Shown one piece after another: positions 1 through 11,637 of a DNA stretch of 64,000 bases. The position numbers were made by a program, and so were the translations under genes. This stretch comes from Poa pratensis (lineage: Eukaryota > Streptophyta > Magnoliopsida > Poales > Poaceae), in NCBI GenBank assembly GCA_947311845.1, contig CAMZMU010000089.1, forward strand, positions 22,190,438 through 22,254,437, given 5' to 3'. The notes under the pieces were generated by a model. It was given only the letters and a program-made list of their open reading frames with translations, made no database searches and was not told the DNA's origin. How positions within the stretch are numbered: position 1 is the first letter of the stretch; each line of letters begins with the position of its first letter.

Positions 1-3000
1 CAGCTGGCCTGACATGCGTCCATGGAGCAAGGAATCTCATGCAACTACAACACCAGTTCTGGCATGGTGATTTAGCACATCCACAACAACCAGCTTCACA
101 GTGGGAAAAGAGGGGGGATGTTCATCCTCCTGTCTTTAGCAGCACCAGTTCCTCTCTCTTCGGCTATGATCTCGCAAGCTCTGGTAAAACTGTTGAGCAC
201 ACCTTTAGCATATTGCCTGACTGAATTTAGTTGCTTGTCATTTACTTCAAGTTTCTCACCCTTGCTTGGACCACAGGCTTTTGTCGCTTTCTCTGTCCAG
301 GGTGTTTAATAGATAGGTGAACGTGAAATGTGTGGTGTAGCTCAAAATATGCAATGCAGATAATATAATCTACTAGGGAAATTACTATGCTTTAGAAAAG
401 ACAAGCATGAACAATATACCTAACTATTTAATAAATATCAATATCCTAGCATGGCTCTCGCATAGCGCATAGCCTCCGTTTGACAAACATGATTGAAATG
501 GAATGCAAGTTAGGCAAAAAAAAAAAGAAGCCATGGAAACATGTAGTGCTATGAGTAGCTTAAGCTGCATCCTGTTGACATGCTAATACATGTATAAATC
601 TCGGATATCCCAGCATTGCCTTTTGCCGAACAATTGTAGTACAGAAGATTTGTGAATGCATTTCTTGGATCTTTGCTCGTTTTATTTCTTGTTCATTCAA
701 TCATTATTGCCATCATCACCACTATTTTGGGTGGTAGGGGCCATAGATGTGTTCGTCTGGTGGATCTGTTCTCTCTGGCACCAGCGGACCCAGCTGGTTG
801 GTGTGGCTGGGCCCAAATCATAAATGCATGTCTAGAAACCATAGCACCCCCGTCTTTCTGTTTGGGCTTGGCTGCATAAGGCCTGTAGATGCAGATCTGA
901 TCCCTTCGGCCCTTCTGACCGCTCGGACAACTGTGAAGGGTCCACTGTTCTGTATGTTGTCCACTGCATGTCCCGGGATCCCCTTTCCTGTAATGGAGGC
1001 TGCCAGCTACAATCACTTTAACCCCGATGCCACTATCTCTAGCATTGGACTGGTTGTTGCTTGTACTGCAAACGTCTAGCTTTTTGAATTAATGACAGTA
1101 AGGAAGTGCGAACATCAAAAGTAAATGAAAGTTGATTTGGCACATGCAAGGATGGTTTGTGAGTCCAGGGTTTAGGTACTTGTACCCCTAAAAAAAAAAG
1201 AAAATCATGGATGTAGATCATGTTAGAACATGAGCGTCTGCATAAAATCATGCACCAAATGTCCCTGTACAAAAGAGGCAAGAGGTTTTTTTTGCAGCTG
1301 CGCTGTTGAGAAAGCTATCCTGTCTGTCTTCAACAGTGCATTTGAGCTTATTTTGCATGATCTTTTCAGGTGCAAATGTTAGAACATGATGTACAGCTAT
1401 GAGTTTTTGTAGACCTTTTCAAGATGCAGAAGGACCTAAACCCATCCACCCCCTTGCATCTCCAAACAATTCACACATAAACTGACCTATAATTTATAGA
1501 TTTTGACATCAGATTATATGCACCCCTGCCATTTGGCCAAATTTTCCCACAATCCTAGCAGTTCCACTAGACTGAATTTACATGACACAGAAACTTCCAC
1601 GATAGCTAATACCGTGTGACTATCCTTCTAGCTAAAGATGGAGCAGCATGAACCAATTGCATTGTTTAGAGGTCAATTCTATAGCTTGTGGACGACCAGC
1701 TGGCTCATGTCATAGAAACCAGGGAGCCAGCTTTATAGTTTACATCGCAATGATGTTGCGGTGTTTTCGTCAATAATGCACTGCTTTTGCGTTGCCACTA
1801 GAGAAAAAAAAGGAAGAGACGGCCTTCTCGATCTGCCGTTTGGATCTGGGGCAATCGATATGAGGTTCTGGATCCAAGCAGGGTGCATTTTGGAGGGACA
1901 AGTGCTGTTGGAGGTACAGGCCCAATCATGCAAAGCGTTCAAGGATCATTAAAATCATTAGGGCCCCTCCTCCTGACTAGATGATATATCTACTGCATTA
2001 CGGCTGGCAGAATCTGTTTTTGGCCAGAAATTATTGCAGCTTCTTCGTGTACTGGTGCTTGCTCAGAGCTGAGTGACATACAGCAAAGCTTTGTCCAAAC
2101 CCCAGCCATCGCCTTTATCATGCGACCCACCGTTGCAGCTGTGGAGAGCTATTGTTCGTGACCTCATCACATTGAAAATTTCACTAATTTGTCTGGCTAT
2201 TTGTAATTTGATTTGATTTGTTCTCTTTGCATTTAATCCTAATTGTCACGATACAGCGACAGCAAATTTAGCTTCCTAGCTTCCTTTATTATATGCGTGC
2301 TATTGTGTTTTGCTTATATGACGATGTTCTCAAACTTTTTACCAAGTGTGGTTAGAAGATATTTCAAAAAAAAAAGTGTGGTTAGAAGAACTTTCTGATT
2401 ATAATGATATTTTGACTGAAGCAGACTCCTTATCATTATATAAAGCAAAACTGAGATGTCAAAAGCTGGAGAAAATAACTAATGATTTGCACATTTTTAA
2501 CCGATTTACCAGCTGGTTAGTTTCGGTGTCATATTCTCGGTGGCGAAAATGCTACGGAGTACATGAGATCAAAATACCGAACCCCACGACTGACTTGGAT
2601 TATATCATGTCTTCTACAGGACAGCAACAGCCGCCAGCAAGCAAGCTAAAGACAGAGCTGTGAGCTACATCAGTATATTGCAAGCCAGGACAACAAGTTG
2701 AACATAAGCTGTGGGCAACGGCAACAGCAGAATGCCATGGGGAGCAAGCAAGCAATCAAGACATGATCTGTGGGCGCCGATGATGGACGGTACGGCGCAG
2801 AGACTTGTTTCAACGGCAGCATTTTGAGATGAAGTACATATGGAGATAGGAAATACTGTTGGTGAGGTGGAGCTGAGGCTGAAGGGTCTGGATGGGTTCG
2901 AGTCGTACTACCAGGTTTCCCTGCTGCTATCTCTGCAGAGACGGGCGAGCGAGACTGCAGTTTCTGGTTCTTGCCAATGTATTCTTGAAGCATTCCTTCT

Positions 3001-3349
3001 GACTATAGTGGCTGGCTGGCTGGCTGCATAATCTTAAGGTTATATGAGCAGCATTGTTTGGTGAACTAGGCCTTGTGGTTTTCCACCTCCGTAGCTTGAT
3101 TGCATTCTTCAAATGTGGCAAAGCCACGAGCTGTATTTTCTATTTGTGGGTTTGTCTGTGTGTGTGTTGGGGGTTGTATTGCTGGCCTTGGCGGTTTACA
3201 GAGGTTCAGACGGGCGCTTGGTTACGTCGGTTTTGCCATTTGGAGATTAATAGAGCTGCATAAAAATGCTAGATTGCACGCATCCTCTTATCATTGCCTC
3301 GTCATATATATACCTTACATGCGCGTCGACGTTATCAATAGATCCGACT
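1..3349. other. Intergenic DNA, no gene recognised
   Basis: No open reading frame here resembles a family I recognise. The longest are about 105-110 codons (747-1079 plus, 693-1016 minus, 2346-2663 plus, 2670-2993 minus); they overlap one another on opposite strands and have no coding-like composition. The stretch is moderately AT-rich with short poly-A runs at 515-530 and 1190-1200. It could contain the untranslated end of a gene lying to the left, but nothing in the sequence proves this. Confidence 0.4.
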
Positions 3350-5024
3350 CTGTTCCTGCTGTGGTACCACTACTCCACTCGACATAGCCTCGGCCTCCCG
3401 TGTCGCTAGCTGTGGCGACACCGGAGGCGCCTCCTCCCCGCACCTGGTAGCCCCCCCTCACCGCCGTCATCGTCGGCTGCAGCTGCGGCGGCGGCGGGGC
3501 CTGTCCCCAGTGGAGGCGCGGCGACGAGCTCTTGAGCGGAGGAGCTCCTCTCTTCGGCGTGGGCAAGCAGGGGCGGCGGCCCCTGATCCCCTCCCGGCGG
3601 CGGGCGGTTCTGGCCGCGGTGGCTGCCGGCAGGGGCGGTGGCGGCGTCCTCGGCCGTGTGGACGGCGGGGCGTGCTCCAGGTGCCCTCGTGGCTGTGGGT
3701 GGATGGGCCCGATCTGGGCCTGGAGGGCCCGATCTGGGTCTGTCCGTCCATGTACGTGGCCGGCCGGCGGCGTCGCTCCGTTTGGAGCTGCTGCTGTTTG
3801 CTGCTGCACGCAGCGGAGGATGGACGCCGGGGCGGCAGCCCCGGGTCGGTGTTGTGCGTGGGTTGCTGTTGGAATCGTGGCGTGTGGAAGCTGGTGGGCT
3901 AGTCGGTCTCGTGGTGAGCGGGTGCAAGAACGTCGAGCGAAAGCTCTGCTCCGGCTGTCGTCGGGCAGGCGGCAACGACGCCTTCGGGCGCCGTTTCTCT
4001 TCTTGTAGATGCCGTCGAGACGTGGTGCTCGCCTTTCAACCGGACCACTCCGGGGGAAACCCTAGATCTCCCGGGATCGGGCGATGATGGCGCTCTGTAT
4101 CATGCTCCCCCTTGGGGGCATCGTTCTTGGAGTGGTGACCGGCTGGAGGGACTTGTGGTTGCGGGAGGTGGCGGCGAGGGAGTCGAGGCTGGTTTGGAGC
4201 TGGATTTCGGCAAGTGGGACCAGTGGAAGGCCGAGGTGTTCGCGTTGAGGCTTCTGTGGCGACGATGATGATGATGAGCGTTGTCGGAGACGTGGCTTTG
4301 GCTGCGGTAGTCGGCTCTTCTCCGGCGTGTCCTTGGGGTTGCCTCGGCGTGTCTTGTTGCTGTGAAGTCGAAGCTGCTGCGGTGGGTTCTCGGTGGTGTA
4401 CGATGACTGGCGACAGATGTTCCTTTCGGCGAGTTTCCACGGCGCCAGCCTGCCTGGTTCTCCTTCTTAGCTCTTCTTTAGAGTCGGAGCTGCGCTGCCT
4501 TTGCGCTGTTGGGGGAGCTGTCGCAGCTCCCCGGAGGGTTGTTCTTTGTGTTGCGGCGGGCGTCTTTTAGGCCGGGGCGGCGGCCCCGGATGTTGGTACG
4601 ACGTCCGTGGTCTGCGAGCAGCTCTCCCTGGGCAGCTTGGGCTGCGGGTGGCTGGTTCGTGCGGCGTCGTGGCTCGGTTGCCAGCGGTGCTATGTCGGGA
4701 CGGCGGTCCCGGAAGGGGGTGCTGACGGCGAGGCTGTCGGGGCTGCTTGGGCAGCGGCAGCAGCGGTTGTCTTTTAGGCCGGGGCGGCGGCCCCGGATGT
4801 TGGTTCGGCGGTCGTGGTCTGCGAGCGGCTTACCTGGTGCAGCTTGGGCTGTGGGTGGCCGCGTCGTGCGGCGTCGTGGTTTTCTCGAGGTTGTGGGGCT
4901 TCGCCCCGTGGGTTGTGTTGTGTTGTTGTATGGTTTTCGTCCGGTTTCTTCCATAATAAACCGGGCACCTTCTGCTTAATAAATGGTGAGGCAAAGCTTT
5001 TGCCTCGGGTTCGGAAAAAAAAAG
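3350..5024 (+). repeat. GC-rich, poly-A-tailed retroposon-like block
   Basis: A sharply GC-rich block that ends in an AATAAA-containing tail (around 4954 and 4978) followed by a 10-base poly-A run (5015-5024), as expected of a reverse-transcribed RNA inserted into AT-rich DNA. Open frames of 130-190 codons exist on both strands, but they are Arg/Pro/Gly/Ala-rich and overlap, so they are composition artefacts. Part of it is internally duplicated: the segments beginning GTCTTTTAGGCCGGGGCGG at 4562 and 4769 are imperfect copies 207 bp apart. I could not find a target-site duplication. It may be a LINE- or LARD-derived 3' region or a processed transcript; the family is not identified. Confidence 0.4.
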
Positions 5025-5049
5025 ATGTTAATCTTGTGTTCCTGAATAT

Positions 5050-5190
5050 GAGATGTTTTATGCGTTTCACATTTTGTCTAAATGCATACTAAAATGATTG
5101 ATATACACACTAAAACATGTATAGATACATCTCTATACATGTGAATGTGGACAAAAGATAAAACATTTATATTTAGAAACGGAGGGAGTA
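5050..5190. mobile_element. Stowaway-like MITE (one clear end)
   Basis: The right end reads AACGGAGGGAGTA, the standard Stowaway terminus with its TA target site. The inside is an imperfect palindrome: TTTTGTCTAAATGC in the left arm is partly matched by GTGGACAAAAGATAAAAC in the right arm. The left terminal repeat is not intact, so this is a degraded or interrupted copy lying directly after the poly-A of the preceding block. Confidence 0.55.
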
Positions 5191-5450
5191 CAAGACAAGC
5201 GAGCTTCACTAATCCTCATCTTCATTGCAAGATGTTGGGAAGCGGCGGCCAAATGACGCGAGAACAGAGCAGATGGTCAAATGAATTTCGATGGAAGGAA
5301 TGAGAGAGCCCGTCTATCGGTATTTGGCGTTGCGACGACCAAGATTTTGTGTGACACCACCAAGCAGATACATATGGAGCCGGGTGGGCATGGTAACGTC
5401 AGACGAAGTACTGGGTCGCGCCGGACGAAGCGTGGCTAGGCGCGCTTTTT

Positions 5451-5660
5451 CAAGGGTGTTTGGTTAGATTTTTTCTTAGCTTTTGACTTTGACTTATAAG
5501 TCACAAAAATATCTAAATAGATGCTAGTCTTTTGACTTTTAGCTTATACCATAGTACAACATAAGCCAAAATTCAAAAGCCAAGAACACCTCTTTAGGTG
5601 CTTTTTGGATTTAAAAGTCAAAGCCAAAATTCAATTAAAAAGTCTAATCAAACAGCCTTG
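5451..5660. mobile_element. MITE with 24 bp inverted ends
   Basis: The left end CAAGGGTGTTTGGTTAGATT is the inverted complement of the right end (5637-5660) with about four mismatches over 24 bp. The interior is AT-rich and partly self-complementary (TTTTGACTTATAAG / AGCTTATACCATAGT style arms). The GTGTTTGGTT end is typical of grass hAT- or PIF-type MITEs; no clean target duplication is visible, so the superfamily is left open. It lies about 200 bp upstream of the PPR start codon and may form part of its promoter. Confidence 0.6.
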
Positions 5661-5866
5661 TGGTCGAGTGCTCCAAGGCCCTGAACGCCGATATTCATTG
5701 GTATCTTGTACTGTCATCACTTGATACGTTCATCAGTGATCGGACGGTCGAAGGCGTCCCCCATCCCTTGGCGGAGCGGCGTAACACGCGCACCACCTCG
5801 ACGGCGGCGCGCGCGAGCTCGGGGAAATGCCCGCGGGAGCCCGGCGCTCTTGGAGCTAGCAGGATC

Positions 5867-8322
5867 ATGCTCGTGACGCGCGTTTTTCATGCTACGGCCT
5901 CCCGCCCCGCGCGCCGCGGCATGTTTGGTGCGGCGGCTCGACGTGCCGCCGCGTCGGGTTTGGCGGTCCCCGGGGCCGAAGCGAGGTTCCACGACTACGA
6001 CGCCGCCGTCACGGCCTGCGTCAAGAGGAGGGCGCTCAGGGAGGGAAGACAGGTGCACGCGCACATGGTCATGGCGAGGTACCGCCCGCCTGTGTACCTG
6101 GGGACCCGGCTGGTCGTCATGTACGTGAGGTGCGGCGCGATGGACGACGCGCGCAACGTGCTCGACGGGATGCCTGAGCGGAATGTGGTGTCGTGGACGG
6201 CCATGATCTCGGGGTACTCTCAGAGTGGCCGGCACGCTGAAGCCCTGGAGCTGTTCATCCGGATGCTAAGAGCTGGTAAATCATTTCAATCATTCCGTCT
6301 TCTGATGTCTATCTTAGTCAACTGAATAACAATGGCCATGTACACAAGCACTCAGGCGCAGCGTAGGACTCTGGCAATGTCATTTGTTTTGGTGCACTTG
6401 TTGGCATGGGCTGGAGTGAAATGAAACCACACGTACTTTTATAGCATGATTTCTGGTCTAATTATTGCTATACAATGTGCCTGATTTATATTCTAACATT
6501 CTTAGATGCATTATCTATATTTCTGTAGTTGGATATATCTTTGATGTAACACATTGTTAAGACCTTGAAATGAATATATCGCTATTGTGCATACAACAGG
6601 AGCTAGCACAGTAGCACATCCATCTTCGTTATCACTGTTATTATTTGTCGTGCACCGCAGTCCTGTAACAAAACTTAACAAAAAAAAATCCACCACAATT
6701 ACCAACAACCTTTTCTGTATCTCTTGATTTCTTCATGACGGCATCCACTCTCCCCTCCATTTCATATTTGTGTCCATGCACCTGGAAATGTGAACCAATT
6801 GGATATGAATTCGCTTACCTGCAAGGAGGAAACTACATACATCATGTAAAATATGTAACCCAATCCATTATACTTTTAACTGGCAGGATGCAAGCCTAAT
6901 GAGTTCACTTTGGCAACTGTTCTTACATCATGTTCTGGCTCTCAAAGCATACACCAGGTCAAGCAAGTCCATTCTCTTGCTGCCAAGACAAATTTTGAGT
7001 CACACATGTTTGTTGGGAGCTCCCTTCTTGACATGTATGCCAAGTCAGGAAATATCCAAGAAGCTCGGAGGGTGTTTGACATGCTTCCAGAAAGAGACAC
7101 TGTTTCCTGTACCGCCATTATATCTGGCTATGCTCAGCTGGGCCTTGATGGTGAAGCCTTGGACTTATTCAGGCAGTTGTACAGTGCAGGGATGCAATGC
7201 AATTATGTTACTTTCACGACCCTTCTCACTTCATTATCTGGGCTGGCCTCCCTGGATTATGGAAAGCAAGTTCATGGGCTAATACTTCGTAAAGAGTTTC
7301 CCTTTTTCGTTGTTCTACAGAATTCTTTGATCGATATGTACTCCAAATGCGGCAAGCTGTTGTATTCAAGGAGAATATTTGACTACATGCCACAGAGATC
7401 AGCCATCAGTTGGAATGCGATGCTTATGGGATATGGTAGACATGGCGTAGGGCATGAAGTTGTTCAGCTCTTTAGAACTATGACTGAAGAAGTGAAGCCT
7501 GACAGTGTTACTCTGCTGGCTGTATTGTCTGGTTGTAGTCACGGCGGGCTGGTTGATGAGGGCCTTGATATATTCGATCTCATGGTTAAAGAACAAAATG
7601 CAATCCTCAGCATTGGACACTATGGGTGTGTTATTGATCTTCTTGGGCGTGCTGGACGACTACAAAAGGCTTTGGATTTGATAGAAAATATGCCATTTGA
7701 GCCAACTCCAGCAATTTGGGGTTCATTGCTAGGTGCTTGCAGAGTTCATGTTAACGTTTCTGTTGGTGAGGTTGTTGCTCAGAAGCTTCTGGACATGGAG
7801 CCAGGAAATGCTGGCAACTATGTGATTCTTTCTAACATTTATGCTGCTGCTGGAATGTGGAAAGATGTTTTCAGAGTGAGGAAGTTAATGCTGGAGAAGA
7901 CAGTGTCCAAAGAACCAGGGCAGAGCTGGATAATTCTTGACAAGGTTATCCACACCTTCCGCTCAAGTGAACGTTTCCATCCCAGCAAGAAAGATATAGA
8001 TGCTAAGATAAAAGAGCTGTATATTGATCTTAAAGCAGCTGGCTTTGTTCCCGACCTGAGCTGTGTCCTGCATGATGTTGATGATGAGCAGAAAGAACGC
8101 ATGCTTCTTGGTCACAGTGAGAAGCTGGCGATAACTTTTGGACTGATGAACACTCCTCCAGGCTTGACTATCCGGATTATGAAGAATCTTCGCATCTGTG
8201 TCGACTGCCATAATTTTGCTAAGTTTGTTTCAAAAGTTTATGGAAGAGAGATATCTCTCAGGGACAAAAATCGGTTTCATCTAATTGCAGATGGAGCTTG
8301 CACCTGTGGAGATTACTGGTGA
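5867..8322 (+). CDS. PPR protein, PLS class with E and DYW domains
   Basis: Two exons, 5867-6275 and 6887-8322, joined by a G|GTAAAT donor and a TGGCAG|GA acceptor; the phase works and gives 614 residues. The N-terminus is Arg/Ala-rich like an organelle-targeting peptide. Tandem PPR motifs follow (for example NVVSWTAMISGYSQSGRHAE and RSAISWNAMLMGYGRHG), then E/E+ motifs and a C-terminal DYW deaminase domain with HSE (546-548), CVDC (574-577) and a final CGDYW. Such proteins edit specific cytidines to uridines in mitochondrial or plastid RNA. The C-terminus closely resembles Arabidopsis At3g13770 as I know it. The frame is open upstream to 5660, but the ATG at 5867 begins the transit-like peptide and is preferred. 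The family usually lacks introns, so the single intron near the first repeats is mildly unusual. Confidence 0.92.
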
Positions 8323-8553
8323 CACAGTCGTTCTATATTATACATATAGCTTTGCAGATAGGCAGAGCTGTTTTTTTTTTCAGATAATACTGCTAACAGG
8401 ATAAGCAATGGGATGTTGAATATGAGAGGAGTGAAAGGGAAATATCCTATGCTCTGCTCATTCTGAGTTCAGGTATCAGACGAGTTCAGTGAATATTTGC
8501 TGCAAAGAACCACAATTAGTTCTTAGTACTCCATACTTGTAAGCTTATTGTCG

Positions 8554-8825
8554 TGTCCCAGGGATGGGAGCACAAACAGATTCGGCAGATAAGGTGGTTT
8601 ACCAGGATTTTCGGGGAGAATTTAGGGGATGAGAGGTAGAAGGAATTGGGATGAGGAACAGAGCAAGGATGACGGACAGAGTTCAAACTTCATTCATTTT
8701 CTTCGATATATTCTATGGTACATGGGTTCGCCTTTTAACCTCTTTCAGGCGCACTATGCCCTCTGGGCCCCACTCGCTTTACACCGAGTTTACAGACTCA
8801 TGGGTCATGGACCCAGTATATGACA
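8554..8825 (-). repeat. Terminal direct repeat, left copy
   Basis: This 272 bp copy is shared with 9406-9651, apart from scattered substitutions and a deletion of about 25 bp in the right copy. Ends are TGTC...GACA. Confidence 0.6.
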
Positions 8826-9405
8826 CTTTCCTCCCCTCAAGATTGTGCTTGTCATCAAGAGCAACACTCCAGTGCAACTGATCTTGACAACTAAAGCCCA
8901 TGAAGTCAGGAGGTGACTGCCGCTGTAGGGAAGAATGAATCCCAAGTCTGCACATCTGGATGACATGTGGACACTGCTGCAATGATGAGCCTTGAGATGC
9001 TTTCAGAATAGTTGCTCTGTTGATAACCCATTGCGGGAGACATAACAGCTGGCAACAGTAAAACCTGTGAAACACATATCGCACATGTTGAACTGTGTCC
9101 ATGTGATTACAGATAGTAGAGAATTTAATCTTCCAGTTAGCCAAGTACCCCGATCCCAAGGCCTAGTGATAGGCAATGAAAGGCAACGAGTAAACATGAA
9201 GCATGCAGCCGGAGTAGTATTCGTTTCATGTCTAACCAGCATCTGATGAAATAAAATGAAATCCTCCTCAATACCAGACTTCTGACTATGTGCTACTCCA
9301 CCGTAATCATGCATACTTCTTTTGGTGATAGGTATGACCTCAGTTCGAGGGATAAATTGTATAATGCCAGGATCCCAGAGTCTGACAGAGACGTAAAAAT
9401 TTTCG

Positions 9406-9651
9406 TGTCCCATGGATGGGAGTAGGAACAGATTCGGCGCATAAGGTGCTTTACCACGATTTTGGAGGAGAATTGAGGGGATGAGAGGTAGAAGAAGGAA
9501 TTGGGATGAGGAACAGAGTTCATTTACTTCGATAGATTCTACGGTACATGGGTTGGCCTTTTAACCTATTTCAGACGCACTCTGCCCTCTGGGCCCCACT
9601 CGCTGTACACCGACTTTACAGACTCATGGGTCATGGACCCAGTATATGACA
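9406..9651 (-). repeat. Terminal direct repeat, right copy
   Basis: This 246 bp copy pairs with 8554-8825. It would be the 5' LTR if the element is read on the minus strand. Confidence 0.6.
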
Positions 9652-11627
9652 CTTTTGGTTGCTAAAACATGTCTTTTTTTCAATCCACTTTAGTCATTCA
9701 TATCTTAAGAGGAAATAATATACTTATCCAAAGTTATATTGTGTACTTATTGCTCTTGTAAGCTGCTTACCTGAAAAAGATATCTCTAGTTCTCTACCAA
9801 TATCTTAACATGCTGTTACACTTGCAGACACCTGGGCTATGTGGGCTGTTTTGTAGCTGTGCATTTAAATTGCCGGCGTGTCCTCATAAATGTGGTGTAT
9901 CACCTATTACGTGCTTAAGGTAATCACTTGCGTTATTACAAACATCTCCCTCCATTTCATAAAAAGGGAAGTGTAGAAGTATATCCGGTGTTGAACTATT
10001 TAGCTGGACTTAGGACTTGGTAGAAATCTGGAGACAGTACATATACACGTACACCATAATTGTAGAGTTCCAGCTGATGCTGTGATCCAGCTACTAATGA
10101 TCTTTCCAGATTTTACTGTGCACACATAATTTCAGGCTATCTCCTGTTGCTGCTTACTGTAGGTTCCACAGTGAATACCTTGTTGACAAATGAAAAAAAG
10201 TTTGCCTTTTCAATTATGTTCTTTCACACAGTTGGTAATGGAAAAGTAAACCAGAATTTCTCTCTTGGACATATTTTCAGTCTTCGCATAGACAGGGCAG
10301 TGAAAGCTGCATGTGGGTAAGATCTAAATCTGACAGCTAAACCTCACCTGTTCTCTCTAGAGTTCATATGCATGTGAATTAACCATGTCCTGTTGCTCAC
10401 CATGATTAAGATGTTTTGTTTTGCCATTTTGGTTACAGGAAGCTTGCACTCTCTCTTGATCACTACCTGTAGCTCGTTGCACCAAGAGAAATTCAGGGCT
10501 TAGGCTGTGTGATGTGCTCATGGAAGGCCCCATAAAACCTACCAAAGGTTAGCAGCTGCTACAACTGAAGCTATTATTCATGCAACTGCATGTTTCCTAT
10601 TGTGTGTCTCATAATGAAACAATAATGTCAATCTCCTTCATTCATGTCTGGCATTATCTATTCTGGAAACTTGTTTGCGTGTAGCTATAATTGATTCCTA
10701 TTGTTTGTCCGATCATGAAACTACAATGCTGACAAGATCATGGTTGGCATTAGCTATTGTGGAAGCTTTTGTTGCATGTCGCTACAAAAATTATCATCAT
10801 TGGTCAGCTGTTGTGGAAGCTCTTGTCCATGTAGCTGCAACTGCTTCCTTATCTTGTCTCGGTGTAATAAAATTGATGAGGTTTTCAAAATAGGTACCTT
10901 AGTTACTTAGTGTAGAGGACCTTGTACAGTAGCATGCATTGATTCTTCGTGTTTGTTCATGAACTAGCAAAAGGCCAAATTTTGAGAAAGGCTGACATTA
11001 GCTGTCATGGTACCTCTATTGCACGTGTACTACCTGAATGGGCAGGTTGGTTTCATCCTGCAAATCTGGTAGGTTCAGCAGTGCAAACAGACAAGATCTG
11101 GAAGATAAGTTGGGAATATTTTAACTTTTGAGGGACTATTTTCTGATTTGGTATTGTCTGAAGAGATTGCGTACTATTAGAAGCTTCATTTCAAGTCACG
11201 TAAGTCATCCAATTTACTAGCATACAGATTATTTCATGATGTCCATTCCACTTAACCTTTTAACAGTGAGACAGAAATGCCACACAATAATCATGTTAGA
11301 CATTCTAATCAAATATATATAATTTATTCCATGAGAGGAGTTGTCAAACAAAAGGTGGATTGTGCAGGGTTGGACTCAGGCTTTACGTGGGCTGAACATT
11401 CATTACAAAGAATGGGCCGGTCCACACTTCGTCAGTCCTTGTCCCATTCACCCACTCAGTCGTTGGAGGCTCCCCTAAAAAAAAAACTCTGTCGTTGCAA
11501 GCAATGTATCCCACCAAGTATTTTGAAAAATCATTTGTTGAGCTTATGTGTACTGTGTTTTCAGTTACCACACGTCAATGATGTTCTGACAGAGAGCTCC
11601 CGAGCTCTTCATGATCTCTGTATGGCC
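9652..11627. other. Intergenic DNA with degenerate repeats
   Basis: No gene recognised. Around 10579-10870 there are three degenerate repeat units with a core like GGCATTAGCTATTGTGGAAG (units near 10651, 10745 and 10802) interleaved with a TTCCTATTGTTTGTC-type segment. A CTCCCTCCATTTCATAA half-end near 9949 could be a Stowaway remnant. The rest is AT-rich single-copy-looking sequence. Confidence 0.35.
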
Positions 11628-11637
11628 TATATATACG
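11628..11637 (+). promoter_or_regulatory. TATA box of GH127 copy 1
   Basis: CTATATATAC lies 69 bp before the ATG at 11706, a normal grass spacing for TATA plus a short 5' leader. It suggests the duplicated gene was once expressed from its own promoter. Confidence 0.55.

Larger units (their letters stand above)
8554..9651 (-). mobile_element. TRIM-like element with 272/246 bp direct terminal repeats
   Basis: Two direct repeats, 8554-8825 and 9406-9651, both begin TGTCCCA and end ATATGACA, that is TG...CA with TGTC/GACA ends like LTRs. They flank about 580 bp. Read on the minus strand, the bases just before the left repeat are TTGAGGGGAGGAAAG, a good polypurine tract, so the element would be in minus orientation. 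I see no gag or pol sequence. A canonical primer-binding site and a 5 bp target duplication are not evident, so the element is old, rearranged, or not a true LTR element. The right copy is shorter by internal deletions. Confidence 0.5.

Noticed and set aside
2346..2663. 105-codon frame with helical-looking sequence
   Set aside because: AT-rich, no recognised domain, no splice or promoter context; not supported as a gene.
3315..4979. Long frames of 130-190 codons on both strands
   Set aside because: They overlap in several frames, are Arg/Pro/Gly-rich, match no family, and are explained by high GC content lacking stop codons.
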